From RUG14130 sp024683475 (GTDB lineage Bacteria > Bacillota > Clostridia > Christensenellales > Aristaeellaceae), in the NCBI GenBank assembly GCA_024683475.1, contig JAIKYG010000012.1:1-64000 (forward strand): 64,000 nt of DNA, read 5' to 3'. Below the pieces are notes generated by a model that was not told the DNA's origin, made no database searches, and saw only the letters and a list, made by a program, of their open reading frames with translations. Both the position numbers and the translations under genes were made by a program. Numbering within the stretch: the stretch's first letter is position 1; every line of letters begins with the position of its first letter. Positions 15,115-23,807 of the stretch are shown one piece after another.

Positions 15115-17586
15115 TTACCATCCGCTGCATCTTCTGGGGATAAAGCCCCTGTTGTAATAATAGCTTATCGGGTACGTGTTCACGCTCACCGTGTTGGTGC
15201 CCCAGGCGTCTCCGCCGTTTTCGATCATGACGATCTGGGTATGCTCCTCGTTGGCGTAATACAGGAACATGACCACGTGGCTGTAATCCTTTACGATGAT
15301 GTCGCCCGGGCGCAGTTCCGCCGTCTTCTGCAGGGTGTAGAAGCTGCTGTCCGTGTAGAACCAGTGGGTGTTCAGCCACTTGCGCTCCGTGCCGTAATAG
15401 CACATGGCCACCAGGCTGGAGCAGTCGCTTCCCACATACTTGCCCTCGTACAGGTTGTTCTGGTTGAGTATGTAGTACCTGCCGCTGTCCGACAGGTAGA
15501 ACCTGTTTTCGCGCACCGCCTTTGCGGGGTTGTACTGGCGCTGGTATTCGTATACGCCGCTTATGTAGGGCATGCCGTAGTACACCACGCCGGGGCGGAA
15601 GATCTTGAGTCCGCCCTCGTCGTTGGCTTTCTTCCAGTATGCCTGGTTGGAAAGGGTCATCCAGGGGAAGTCCAGGCAGTCGAAGGCGTTGTTTATCACC
15701 TGCTTGCGCCCGCTGGCCTGACTCGCGGAAAACTTGCCCGCGGCGTGCATGCGGTCCACTTCGTTGAGCGCGCAGTTCCTGACCGCGTTTATCTTGGCGC
15801 GATTGGCTTCTATCTCGCTCAAGCCCGTCCGCATCCGGGGCATCGTGAGCACCACGTCCGTGCTCAGCACGTTGACCTGCACGCTCGCCGCGACGGAGGA
15901 ATTGCCCTCCATCTTCGCGGTCACGGTGGCCGTGCCGCTCTTTACGCCCGTTATGTTGCCCTCAGAATCCACCGTCAGGGTGCCCGGCGCGGAAGACGTC
16001 CAAATCACCGGAATCTCGCCCTCCGGGTACACCGTCAGTTCCAGCGGCTTAGTCTGTCCGGCTTCCACATATATCCTGTCGTGTCCCAGGCTTATGCCCG
16101 TGACCGTGCCGTAGTTGAACACCCTTACGGTGAACGCCGCGCTTACGCCGGAGTCCGCCCGGGCGGTGATCACGGATGAGCCGGGACCCGCGGCGGTGAC
16201 CCGCCCAAACTGGTCCACCACGGCCACGGAGGTGTCCGCGCTCGTCCAGGTGACGCCCTGCATTTCAGCGTCCTCGGGGTAGCACTGCAGCTCCAGCGTG
16301 TCGCTCTCCCCCGGGCGCAGGTGCGTGAACGGGCTGGACATCACCAGGCTGTCATAGCCCCTGCGCGCTTTGGCGGTATATGAAGCCGTCAGCCCCTCGC
16401 CTTGGCAAGAAATAAGACTGTCGCCCAGGCTCAGGCCGTACACCCGTCCGGACGCGTCCACGCTCGCCACCTGGGAATTCACGCTGTGCCAGGTGAGCCT
16501 TATGCGGCTGCCCTCGGGATATACCGTGGGATACGGGGCGATGCTGCCTCCGATAGCCACCTTGACGCTGTCTTCCTCAAACGCAAGAGCCGTAGGATAT
16601 GGCACCACGGGGATCTCCAGCGTAACGCTCATATCGACCGAGGAGAGGCTGAACACCGCCGTGCCCACCCCCGTAAACTCCGCATATCCGTCCTCGCCCA
16701 GTACCGCAGGACCGCTGAGCAGGGTAATTTCCACGTCCCTGTACCTGGCCCTTTCCGGCAGCGCCACGGGCACCAGGCGGCAGTTTTCCCCGGGGTACAA
16801 GAATTCCGGCGCGGGGCAGTCTATGGACGTGACGGGCGGGTAGACCTCCACGGGCATCACCGATGAGACCGAATACTCGCCTTCGAACACCATAACGCTT
16901 ACGTCGTAAACGCCTTCCTTCAGTCCCTTCACCTTGGTGCCGTTCACCGACAGCGCCTTGGTATTCGACGAGACCAGCGTGTACTGCCGCGTCTCGTCGG
17001 GGCTGATTATCGCGGCTTCGTATCCCAGCGCCACTTCCGCGTGTTCGCTCACGGGCAGCGCGGGCTGCATCACGCTCACGAACGCAGGGTACAGTTTGGT
17101 CACCCGGGCGTAGGCGTTGGTGAGGGTCAATCTAAGGTCGAACTCCCCTTCCTGGCCCATGGTCAGCGCTCCGCTTACGGAGGAAGACACTGTCTGCCCG
17201 TCCTTAACGAGTTCCCACACGGCGCTGACATCCAGCAGGCTCTCGTACGTCACGCTCGCCGTAAAGCCCATGCCCGCGGGCACGTGGGGAGGACAGGCGA
17301 CCTCTATATCGTAAATGCCCACGTCAAAAAACTCGCGCCCGGTATCCGAAGCGTACGCCTGCCCCGCGCTGTCCCTGTAGCCGTAAACGGTCGCGACGCT
17401 GTCGGAGAAAGCGTCGGGAGCCACATAGGTGACCCCTTCGGGGATGTACACCCAGCTCGCCGGGGCGCCCGAAAACGCCTCGGACTCGATCCTGACCGCG
17501 CTTTCGGGCAAAACGAGCCCGTCCGCCAGGGCAGTGAGCCCCAGCAGCGCAAGCAGCGTCATCAGCGCGGCGGCAAGCTTTTTCAC
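15115..17586 (-). CDS. secreted multi-domain protein: LRR-like cap, bacterial Ig-like repeats, NlpC/P60-like C-terminus
   Basis: An 823-residue exported protein starting at GTG 17586 (AAGGAG upstream), with a signal peptide (KKLAAALMTLLALLGLTALA). Residues 25-75 resemble one BspA-type LRR (SEAFSGAPASWVYIPEGVTYV). Several Ig-like domains follow; at least three look like BIG_2, with ending patterns such as VDQFGRVTAAGPGSSVITA and VDSEGNITGVKSGTATVTA. The last ~220 residues look like an NlpC/P60-type cysteine peptidase: GSDCSSLV (C722), RPGDIIV and YSHVVMF (H770), then IENGG. It probably binds the cell surface and cuts peptidoglycan peptides. It has its own promoter (17655-17684). Confidence 0.8.
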   Translation of the reverse strand: MKKLAAALMTLLALLGLTALADGLVLPESAVRIESEAFSGAPASWVYIPEGVTYVAPDAFSDSVATVYGYRDSAGQAYASDTGREFFDVGIYDIEVACPPHVPAGMGFTASVTYESLLDVSAVWELVKDGQTVSSSVSGALTMGQEGEFDLRLTLTNAYARVTKLYPAFVSVMQPALPVSEHAEVALGYEAAIISPDETRQYTLVSSNTKALSVNGTKVKGLKEGVYDVSVMVFEGEYSVSSVMPVEVYPPVTSIDCPAPEFLYPGENCRLVPVALPERARYRDVEITLLSGPAVLGEDGYAEFTGVGTAVFSLSSVDMSVTLEIPVVPYPTALAFEEDSVKVAIGGSIAPYPTVYPEGSRIRLTWHSVNSQVASVDASGRVYGLSLGDSLISCQGEGLTASYTAKARRGYDSLVMSSPFTHLRPGESDTLELQCYPEDAEMQGVTWTSADTSVAVVDQFGRVTAAGPGSSVITARADSGVSAAFTVRVFNYGTVTGISLGHDRIYVEAGQTKPLELTVYPEGEIPVIWTSSAPGTLTVDSEGNITGVKSGTATVTAKMEGNSSVAASVQVNVLSTDVVLTMPRMRTGLSEIEANRAKINAVRNCALNEVDRMHAAGKFSASQASGRKQVINNAFDCLDFPWMTLSNQAYWKKANDEGGLKIFRPGVVYYGMPYISGVYEYQRQYNPAKAVRENRFYLSDSGRYYILNQNNLYEGKYVGSDCSSLVAMCYYGTERKWLNTHWFYTDSSFYTLQKTAELRPGDIIVKDYSHVVMFLYYANEEHTQIVMIENGGDAWGTNTVSVNTYPISYYYNRGFIPRRCSGW

Positions 17587-17654
17587 GGCGTCTCCTTCAG
17601 GGTGCGATAATATGCCGGCACATGTGCCGGAACGGGTATAATTTTACATATATC

Positions 17655-17684
17655 ATTTTATCATTCCGAAGCGCACCTTGTCAA
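17655..17684 (-). promoter_or_regulatory. promoter of the Ig-like/NlpC-like gene
   Basis: TTGACA (17684-17679), 18-bp spacer, TAAAAT (17660-17655), about 70 bp upstream of the GTG start. Confidence 0.6.
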
Positions 17685-17706
17685 ACTCAAAATCCGCAGT
17701 TTCCGC

Positions 17707-17735
17707 TTGAAAAGCCGCATAAAATGCCGTATAAT
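17707..17735 (+). promoter_or_regulatory. promoter of the radical SAM gene
   Basis: TTGAAA (17707-17712), 17-bp spacer, TATAAT (17730-17735), about 50 bp before the ATG at 17787. Confidence 0.8.
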
Positions 17736-17786
17736 GGCATTCCCGCGTCAAAAATGCGGAAAAACAGATCTCAGGGAGGTCATCGG

Positions 17787-18788
17787 ATGAGAACGACATC
17801 TTTCGGCATAGCCAATTACTGCGTGCCCTGCCGCGCGCACTGCCGCTACTGTCTGCTCTCCTCCTGCGGAAAAGCAAGCGGAGTCGGCGAAACGGAAGGA
17901 ATGGAATTCGCCGGAAGGGTGCTTAAGGAACTGAACAAAACGCGTCCCGACATAAGCGCCTTTTACTATATCGGCTACTGCATGGATACTCCGCGCCTGG
18001 CGGAATACATCGCCTTCTGCGCAGAGCATCGCTGCCCCGGCGCCTCGTTCCTGCAGATGAACGGCTTCGGTTTCAGGGACGGCAGGAAACTGGACGCGCT
18101 TATGGAGTCCGTACGCGGCAGCGGAGTGGAACTCATAGACCTGACGTTTTACGGCACCGAAAAGTATCACGACCGGTTCGCGGGCAGGCAGGGGGATTTC
18201 GGCTTTTTGCTGCGCATGCTCGCTTCGGCGAACAGGGCGGGGCTCAGGGTGAACGTGAGCGTGCCGCTGATAAGGGAAAACCTGGCTCAGATGGAGGAGC
18301 TCCGCCGCATCCTGTCAAAATACGAGACCGGCAGCACCATGTATTTCCTGCCCCACAGCGAAGGCAGGGGGATAGCTTTAAAAGACCTGCGCATCACCCG
18401 CCGGGAATTTGAGGAGCTGCCCGAATTCGTCCGCAGTTCCTTCGTGCGCGCCAAACACCTCACGGAAGCGGAGTGGCTATCGGGCGGCGGGATCGCAGAT
18501 CCCGAAACGCGGGTGCCCACCCTGGTGCTCACCCCGGACAACTTCGCGCATTACAGCGGTATGACCGCCGAAGGCATACTGAAGGAACTGGAAGACATGG
18601 ACGACCGCTTTCTCGCCCAAATGCCTTCCGCCCTGTCCCTTGCGGAGCGTTACGGCGACCCCGGCAATCAGCAGCTGTTCCGCCTGCGCGACCTGCTGCT
18701 CAAATGGCAGCAGATGTATATCGCCGAAACGGGCGGCGCCGTTTACGACATGAACGACGAATCTCACACCTTCACCCGGCACAGGTAA
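17787..18788 (+). CDS. radical SAM protein of unknown function
   Basis: A 333-residue protein with the radical SAM cluster motif C-R-A-H-C-R-Y-C (CX3CX2C) within the first 25 residues, preceded by another Cys (NYCVPC). The barrel-like middle (GVELIDLTFYGTEKYHDRF, AGLRVNVSVPL) fits a partial TIM barrel. The start at 17787 has an AGGGAGGT ribosome site and excludes an upstream in-frame stretch that covers the promoter. No SPASM-type Cys cluster is evident at the C-terminus. It stands alone between promoter and terminator with no peptide precursor or partner beside it, so substrate and role are open. Confidence 0.82.
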   Translation: MRTTSFGIANYCVPCRAHCRYCLLSSCGKASGVGETEGMEFAGRVLKELNKTRPDISAFYYIGYCMDTPRLAEYIAFCAEHRCPGASFLQMNGFGFRDGRKLDALMESVRGSGVELIDLTFYGTEKYHDRFAGRQGDFGFLLRMLASANRAGLRVNVSVPLIRENLAQMEELRRILSKYETGSTMYFLPHSEGRGIALKDLRITRREFEELPEFVRSSFVRAKHLTEAEWLSGGGIADPETRVPTLVLTPDNFAHYSGMTAEGILKELEDMDDRFLAQMPSALSLAERYGDPGNQQLFRLRDLLLKWQQMYIAETGGAVYDMNDESHTFTRHR

Positions 18789-18801
18789 AAACGTACGCAA
18801 A

Positions 18802-18827
18802 AAGCGGCGGGACGCGTCCCGCCGCTT
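18802..18827. terminator. bidirectional terminator-like hairpin
   Basis: An 11-bp stem AAGCGGCGGGA / TCCCGCCGCTT with loop CGCG between the convergent radical SAM gene and metG. Confidence 0.75.
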
Positions 18828-18845
18828 ATATCGTTTTACCGTTTA

Positions 18846-20795
18846 TCAGCCCACTCTGCTGCCGGGGGCGGTGTCTCCGTCCACGGTCAGGAGCTTAAGA
18901 TCGCCCTTGTCGTCCTCGGCGCTCAGGAGCATGCCTTCCGACATTATGCCCTTCATCTTGCGGGGCGCCAGGTTGCTCACAAGTATCAGCGTCTTGCCCA
19001 CGGTGTCCTCGGGCTTATACCACTTGGCTATGCCGCTTAAGACCGTGCGGGTGCCGCTGCCGTCGTTAAGGGTGAACTTTAACAGCTTGTCGCTGCCTTC
19101 CACCTTTTCGCAGGCCTCCACCTTTACGGCGATCAGCTTCACCTTGGCGAAGTCGTCGATGGTGATGGTGTCCTGCTTGGGCGCTTCGGGCTGGCTCGCG
19201 GCTTTCTGGGCGGCCTTTTCCGCCTCCATGGCTTCGATCTCTTTCTTTATATCCACCCTGGGGAACAGCGCGTCGCCCTTCTTGACCGTAGTGCCCGGCA
19301 CAAGCCCACCGAACTTCTGCACGCTCTCCCAGGTCTTGAGCGCGTCGTCTTTGACACCCAGCTGCTCGTAGATCCTTACGGGCGTACGGGTCATAACGGG
19401 GCTGATATGCACCGCCACCGCCCTTACGCCTTCGCACAGCACGTACATGACGGTCTTCAGGCGCTCCCTGCCCTCTTCGGTCTTGCCCAGCACCCAGGGC
19501 TGGGTGATGTCGATGTAGCGGTTGAGCTCGCCTATGAACTTCCATATCTCGCCCAGCGCCAGGGAGAACTGCAGCGCGTTCATCTGCGTGTCCACCAGAG
19601 CCGGCAGCGCCTCGAACATGTCGATTATATGCCTGTCGTTTTCGTCGTACTCGCCGGGCGCGGGCACCTGTGCGCCGAAGTACTTCTCCACCATCGCCAC
19701 CGTGCGGCTCACCAGGTTGCCCAGGTCGTTGCACAGGTCGGAGTTCATGCGCTGCAGCATGGCTTCGTTGGTGTAGTTGCCGTCGGAACCGAAGGGCATC
19801 TCCCTCATAAGGTAATACCTGAGCGCATCCGTGCCGTAGCGGCGCACTATGGGCTCGGGATATTCCACGTTGCCCTTGGACTTGCTCATCTTGTCCCCGC
19901 CGAACAGCAGCCAGCCGTGGCCGAACACCTGCTTGGGCAGGGGCAGGCCCAGGGCGTGGAGCATGATGGGCCAGTAAATGGTGTGGAAACGCACGATCTC
20001 CTTGCCCACCAGGTGGATGTCCGCCGGCCAGAACTTCTGATACAGCTCGTCATGGTCGGTGCCGTAGCCCAGGGCGCTTATGTAGTTGGACAGGGCGTCT
20101 ATCCACACGTACACCACGTGGCCGGGATCGAAGTCCACAGGCACGCCCCACTTGAAGGCGGTGCGGCTCACGCACAGATCCTGCAGCCCGGGACGCAGGA
20201 AGTTATTGAGCATCTCGTTGGCGCGGGACGGGGGCTGTATGAAGTCCGGATGGGTCTCGATATAGTCGATCAGCCAGTCCTGGTACTTGCTCATGCGGAA
20301 GAAGTAGCTTTCTTCCTTGGTAAGCTCCACGGGCCTGCCGCAGTCGGGGCATACCTTCTGGCCGTCCTTTTCCTTGAGCTGGGTCTGGGTCCAGAAGCTT
20401 TCGCAGGGAGTGCAGTAATAGCCTTCGTACGCGCTTTTGTATATGTCGCCCTGCTCATAGAAGCGGCGGAATATCTTCTGCACCGCCTTTATGTGCCTGT
20501 CGTCGGTGGTGCGGATGAAGTCGTCGTACTCGATGTCCATCAGCTTCCACAGCTCTTTGGTCTCGGCGACGATCTTGTCCACGTACTGCTGGGGAGTCAC
20601 GCCCTTTTCGGCGGCCTTGCGCTCTATCTTCTGGCCGTGCTCGTCCGTGCCGGTGAGGAAATACGTCTCATAGCCCCTGAGCTTCTTGTAGCGGGTCATG
20701 GTGTCGGCAGCCACGGTGGTGTAGGTGTGGCCGATGTGCATATTGCCGGACGGGTAGTATATGGGGGTAGTTATATAGAATTTGGGCTTATCCAT
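18846..20795 (-). CDS. metG: methionyl-tRNA synthetase
   Basis: Charges tRNA-Met. 649 residues with the class I motifs HIGH (20-23) and KMSKS (302-306), a zinc knuckle with CTPC and CPDC around residues 127-150, the anticodon-binding helical domain, and a C-terminal tRNA-binding (Trbp/EMAP-like) domain from about 545, giving the dimeric Bacillus-type enzyme. It starts 11 bp after the stop of a small membrane-protein gene, so it is read from an upstream promoter; no T-box leader is present in the gap. Confidence 0.97.
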   Translation of the reverse strand: MDKPKFYITTPIYYPSGNMHIGHTYTTVAADTMTRYKKLRGYETYFLTGTDEHGQKIERKAAEKGVTPQQYVDKIVAETKELWKLMDIEYDDFIRTTDDRHIKAVQKIFRRFYEQGDIYKSAYEGYYCTPCESFWTQTQLKEKDGQKVCPDCGRPVELTKEESYFFRMSKYQDWLIDYIETHPDFIQPPSRANEMLNNFLRPGLQDLCVSRTAFKWGVPVDFDPGHVVYVWIDALSNYISALGYGTDHDELYQKFWPADIHLVGKEIVRFHTIYWPIMLHALGLPLPKQVFGHGWLLFGGDKMSKSKGNVEYPEPIVRRYGTDALRYYLMREMPFGSDGNYTNEAMLQRMNSDLCNDLGNLVSRTVAMVEKYFGAQVPAPGEYDENDRHIIDMFEALPALVDTQMNALQFSLALGEIWKFIGELNRYIDITQPWVLGKTEEGRERLKTVMYVLCEGVRAVAVHISPVMTRTPVRIYEQLGVKDDALKTWESVQKFGGLVPGTTVKKGDALFPRVDIKKEIEAMEAEKAAQKAASQPEAPKQDTITIDDFAKVKLIAVKVEACEKVEGSDKLLKFTLNDGSGTRTVLSGIAKWYKPEDTVGKTLILVSNLAPRKMKGIMSEGMLLSAEDDKGDLKLLTVDGDTAPGSRVG

Positions 20796-20806
20796 CGTTT
20801 TGCTCC

Positions 20807-21052
20807 TTATTTGTGCTCTTTGATCTTTCTTTTCCGGTCAAGTCTTCTGTCCAGGCACATTCGCGCCACCGAGTTGTATATGGTTATCACGGCCAGTATC
20901 ACCAGCAGCCATTTGGTGATGTCGTTGTTTATGAACTCCATCGCGGTGTTTACCCTGTCTATACCGAAAAACACCAGGTACATGAGCGATATCACTATCG
21001 CCGCGTTCAGCGTAACGGTGTTCAGAAGCTTGACAGCCCTGCGTTTTTTCAT
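20807..21052 (-). CDS. small two-helix membrane protein, unknown function
   Basis: 81 residues from ATG 21052 (GGAGG about 9 bp upstream), starting MKKRRAVKLLNTVTLNAAIV. Two hydrophobic segments (about residues 12-30 and 46-62) are separated by a short polar loop, with a basic end (RRLDRKRKIKEHK). It starts one base after the stop of the phosphodiester glycosidase gene and ends 11 bp before metG. I do not recognise a family. Confidence 0.75.
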   Translation of the reverse strand: MKKRRAVKLLNTVTLNAAIVISLMYLVFFGIDRVNTAMEFINNDITKWLLVILAVITIYNSVARMCLDRRLDRKRKIKEHK

Positions 21053-21053
21053 G

Positions 21054-22166
21054 TCAGTCCTCCGCAAGGTCCTTAAGTATCAGCGCGTCGGAGATCTTTC
21101 GTCCGTCGTTGTAAGGCTGTGAGACGATGTCCCCCATGAACCACAGGCTTGCGGACTCGCCTCCGTCCAGGTTGTATGCCGCCTTGCAGCCCAAGCTCGC
21201 CATGAAGTTCGACAGGCCGCCGAGCGTCAGCCCCCTGGAAACGGACGTGCGTCCGTCCACGGTCACAAAGCAGTAATGTCCCGGCTCGAAATAGCCTATC
21301 GCGGTGCGGGGATTCCGGCCGATAACCGCGTCGGTCTGGTTGAACTTCTTAAGCGGCTGTCCGCTTTTGTCCAGCAGTTTGGGCCCGAAGGAAAACGCTA
21401 GGTATGCGCCCCTTTTGGCTATGTCCTTGCCGTTCCAGTCGTCGGAATAATAGGTCTCCATGGTGCCGTCCCAGTATATGGCGCAAGCGTCGAACGAGGA
21501 ATGGGTGGAACGGTAAAGCTTGCCGTTTCTTACGACTATCCCGTATTTCCGCATGGTGCAGAAATCCCCGTTCACAGCCGCTACGGCGCCGGTCCTTTCC
21601 GCAATGCGCGCCAGCCATTCGTAATTGCCCTGGCTGAAGCTGTCCCCCGCGAATACGCCCTGCAGGCAGGTGATGTCCCTTACGTAAAAGTCCGTGACGT
21701 ACACGGTGCTTTCCCAGGTACCGGAACTGCTATCCTCGGGCACCCTCTGCCTGGATACGGCGATGTTCAGGTATTTGCTTTTGTAGGTATATACGCCGTC
21801 TTCGGAGAAAGTGATCACTTCCCCGTCGGTAAACTTGCCTTCGTGGCGCAGGGCAAACACGCCTACCGGGTCCGGCGTGGGCACCGGAGTCGGCTCCTGA
21901 TGCGCTGTCGGTTCCGGCACGGGAGTCGGATCGTCCGTCGCGGCAGGCGCGGGTGTCACGTCCGCTTCGGGGACGGGAGAAACCGAATATGCCGTCAGCA
22001 CGGGGCGCTCTATCACCACGTCTTCGCTGGCGAGCCTTGCGGGGCGCACGTGATGAAAGTACGCAAATACCAAAAGCGCCGCGCCTGCGATCAAAACATC
22101 CGCTATAAGCACCTGCCATAAAGGCCTGTGTTTTGAGCCAATCGACCTCACGAAAACTTTCTCCAC
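21054..22166 (-). CDS. membrane-anchored phosphodiester glycosidase-domain protein (NAGPA/DUF2233)
   Basis: A 370-residue protein: short basic cytoplasmic start, one transmembrane helix (about 17-36), a Thr/Pro/Glu-rich linker (about 60-100), then an extracellular NAGPA-type domain from about 110. Family hallmarks are GDFCTMRKYGIVVRNG, RTAIGY, CFVTVDGR and the end NLDGGESASLWFMGDIVSQP. This family uncovers GlcNAc-phosphodiesters or acts on phosphodiester-linked glycans such as wall teichoic-type polymers. First gene ahead of the small membrane gene and metG. Confidence 0.87.
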   Translation of the reverse strand: MEKVFVRSIGSKHRPLWQVLIADVLIAGAALLVFAYFHHVRPARLASEDVVIERPVLTAYSVSPVPEADVTPAPAATDDPTPVPEPTAHQEPTPVPTPDPVGVFALRHEGKFTDGEVITFSEDGVYTYKSKYLNIAVSRQRVPEDSSSGTWESTVYVTDFYVRDITCLQGVFAGDSFSQGNYEWLARIAERTGAVAAVNGDFCTMRKYGIVVRNGKLYRSTHSSFDACAIYWDGTMETYYSDDWNGKDIAKRGAYLAFSFGPKLLDKSGQPLKKFNQTDAVIGRNPRTAIGYFEPGHYCFVTVDGRTSVSRGLTLGGLSNFMASLGCKAAYNLDGGESASLWFMGDIVSQPYNDGRKISDALILKDLAED

Positions 22167-22271
22167 AGATTTACAAAAACTGCCTTATATTATACAACAT
22201 TCCGCCTTAAAAAGTCAATCCCGCGCAGATCCGCGGGATGCCGCCCCGCCGCGGCGCCGCCGGGGCTGCGG

Positions 22272-22301
22272 TTGACATGTTTTTGCCGCATATGTTACAA
22301 T
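22272..22301 (+). promoter_or_regulatory. promoter of the metallo-beta-lactamase-fold gene
   Basis: TTGACA (22272-22277), 18-bp spacer, TACAAT (22296-22301), 33 bp before the ATG. Confidence 0.75.
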
Positions 22302-22333
22302 TGGCGGGCATTTTACCTGAAACGGAGGGGCAC

Positions 22334-23446
22334 ATGTTCCGTCGCATATCACTTTTCGCGCTGGCGCTGGTACTGGCGCTTAGCTGCACGGCTTTTGCCG
22401 AAGAAGAAGAGCGCGATATCCTCGAAGTGCATTTTCTGAATGTCGGGCGCAATGACGGCATCCTTATCATATGCGGCGGGGAAGCCGCCTTTATAGACGG
22501 CGGCTCATACAGCTGGGGCACAAAGTGCGCCGAATACATACAGTCCCGTGGAGTCACCGAGCTTAAATACTACATCGGCACCCACGCGCACACGGACCAC
22601 GTGGCGGGCGCTCCCGCGATAATGGGAAAGCTCAAGACCGGCGCCATACTGACCAATTACGACCTGGCCGTCTCTGCCATGCGGGACAATGCCCACACCA
22701 AGCAGGAACGGGATATCATCAACTCCACTCCTTATGTCAAGGTCAAAAAGGGAGACGAATTCATGCTCGGCGGCGCGGTGCTCACCTGCGTGGGTCCCGA
22801 TAAGATAGTCCGCTGCGACAAGTATACCGAAGCCGCTGAAAACGACAACTCCCTGATATTCAGGCTGACTTTTTTTCAAAAAAGCTTTCTGTTCTGCTCC
22901 GACACAACCAACATGATACTGAAAGACCTGGTCAAGCAGGACAGCGAACTGCTCTGCTGCGACGTGCTTAAAAGCCCCCACCATAACGTCGGGCTGCACG
23001 ATACGCTGTATAGCGTGCTGAAATGCAAATACTTTATCTTTTCCACCTCCAGCGATTACCCGCCCAAGTACGAACAGATAAACAAGGCGCGCCGCGCCGG
23101 AGCAAGGGTCATGATCACCTCCTACACCAACGCCGGCACCATCATTTTCAAAACCGACGGCGAAGAAATGACCTATGAGACCCAGTATAAGCTCGACAGC
23201 AGATGGAAACTCAACATAAGCAAAGTCACGCTTAAGGCAGGCAAGCACAAAAGCTACACCAAGCAGATGCACCCGACACGCATGCTCGAGACGCTGTTCT
23301 ACGAAAGCAGCGATCCTGCGGTCGCGTATCCCGACCCCGCCTCGGGCACCGTTTACGCGGTGGCTCCCGGCGAATGCGTGATAAGGGCCACCGCCTTCGA
23401 CGGAAGCTATAGGGACATCAAGGTGACCGTCCTGCCCGCGAAATAA
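22334..23446 (+). CDS. secreted ComEC-like metallo-beta-lactamase-fold protein with Ig-like tail
   Basis: 370 residues from ATG 22334 (CGGAGGGG upstream), with a signal peptide ending near SCTAFA. The core resembles the extracellular hydrolase domain of ComEC: VHFLNVGRNDGILI, AFIDGG, then IGTHAHTDHVAGA with the HXHXDH metal motif, and LKSPHHN. The C-terminal ~90 residues look like one Ig-like (BIG_2) domain. Such free-standing secreted enzymes are predicted phosphodiesterases or nucleases. It is monocistronic and faces the tRNA cluster. Confidence 0.85.
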   Translation: MFRRISLFALALVLALSCTAFAEEEERDILEVHFLNVGRNDGILIICGGEAAFIDGGSYSWGTKCAEYIQSRGVTELKYYIGTHAHTDHVAGAPAIMGKLKTGAILTNYDLAVSAMRDNAHTKQERDIINSTPYVKVKKGDEFMLGGAVLTCVGPDKIVRCDKYTEAAENDNSLIFRLTFFQKSFLFCSDTTNMILKDLVKQDSELLCCDVLKSPHHNVGLHDTLYSVLKCKYFIFSTSSDYPPKYEQINKARRAGARVMITSYTNAGTIIFKTDGEEMTYETQYKLDSRWKLNISKVTLKAGKHKSYTKQMHPTRMLETLFYESSDPAVAYPDPASGTVYAVAPGECVIRATAFDGSYRDIKVTVLPAK

Positions 23447-23462
23447 GCGGTGACGCAAAAAG

Positions 23463-23491
23463 AAAAAACCTCCGGAAACGGAGGTTTTTTT
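23463..23491. terminator. bidirectional intrinsic terminator
   Basis: Stem CCTCCG / CGGAGG (loop GAAA) flanked by runs of A and T, serving both the rightward gene ending at 23446 and the leftward tRNA operon. Confidence 0.9.
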
Positions 23492-23492
23492 A

Positions 23493-23565
23493 AGCGGTAG
23501 ACGAGACTCGGACTCGCGACCTCCACCTTGGCAAGGTGGCGCTCTACCAACTGAGCTACTACCGC
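23493..23565 (-). tRNA. tRNA-Gly (GCC)
   Basis: Full cloverleaf: acceptor GCGGTAG/CTACCGC, anticodon loop TTGCCAA (anticodon GCC), T73 discriminator as usual for glycine. No encoded CCA. Identical to the copy at 23645-23717. Last of three genes in transcription order. Confidence 0.96.
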
Positions 23566-23569
23566 GCAG

Positions 23570-23640
23570 AGCGGGTGATGGGAATCGAACCCACGTATCC
23601 AGCTTGGAAGGCTGGCGCTCTGCCATTGAGTTACACCCGC
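23570..23640 (-). tRNA. tRNA-Gly (TCC)
   Basis: Cloverleaf with acceptor GCGGGTG/CACCCGC and anticodon loop CTTCCAA (anticodon TCC). T73 discriminator, CCA not encoded. Four bases from each neighbouring tRNA-Gly. Confidence 0.96.
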
Positions 23641-23644
23641 ATGG

Positions 23645-23717
23645 AGCGGTAGACGAGACTCGGACTCGCGACCTCCACCTTGGCAAGGTGGCGCTCTACC
23701 AACTGAGCTACTACCGC
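23645..23717 (-). tRNA. tRNA-Gly (GCC), second identical copy
   Basis: Same sequence as 23493-23565; first gene of the operon, preceded by a strong promoter. Confidence 0.96.
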
Positions 23718-23731
23718 ATGACGTGACAGAT

Positions 23732-23760
23732 ATGATATCATAATCTGCCGCGTCTGTCAA
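23732..23760 (-). promoter_or_regulatory. promoter of the glycine tRNA operon
   Basis: TTGACA (23760-23755), 17-bp spacer, TATCAT (23737-23732), 14 bp before the first tRNA. Confidence 0.85.
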
Positions 23761-23807
23761 TCTTTATCCTGAAATTTACATTCCGAACGCCCGTGAGGGC
23801 CGTTTTG

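Noticed and set aside
13948..16179. 743-codon open frame on the plus strand
   Set aside because: It runs across namZ in another frame, through a terminator and into the antisense of the Ig-like gene; Arg/Pro-rich composition typical of shadow frames in G+C-rich DNA.
20796..20806. T-box leader before metG
   Set aside because: The gap is 11 bp, and no T-box-like structure is visible before the upstream genes.
19407..21122. 571-codon open frame opposite metG
   Set aside because: Antisense to metG and the small membrane gene, both firmly identified; no ribosome site or family resemblance.
23493..23717. CRISPR-like direct repeats (two identical 72-bp stretches)
   Set aside because: They are two identical tRNA-Gly genes with normal cloverleaf structure.
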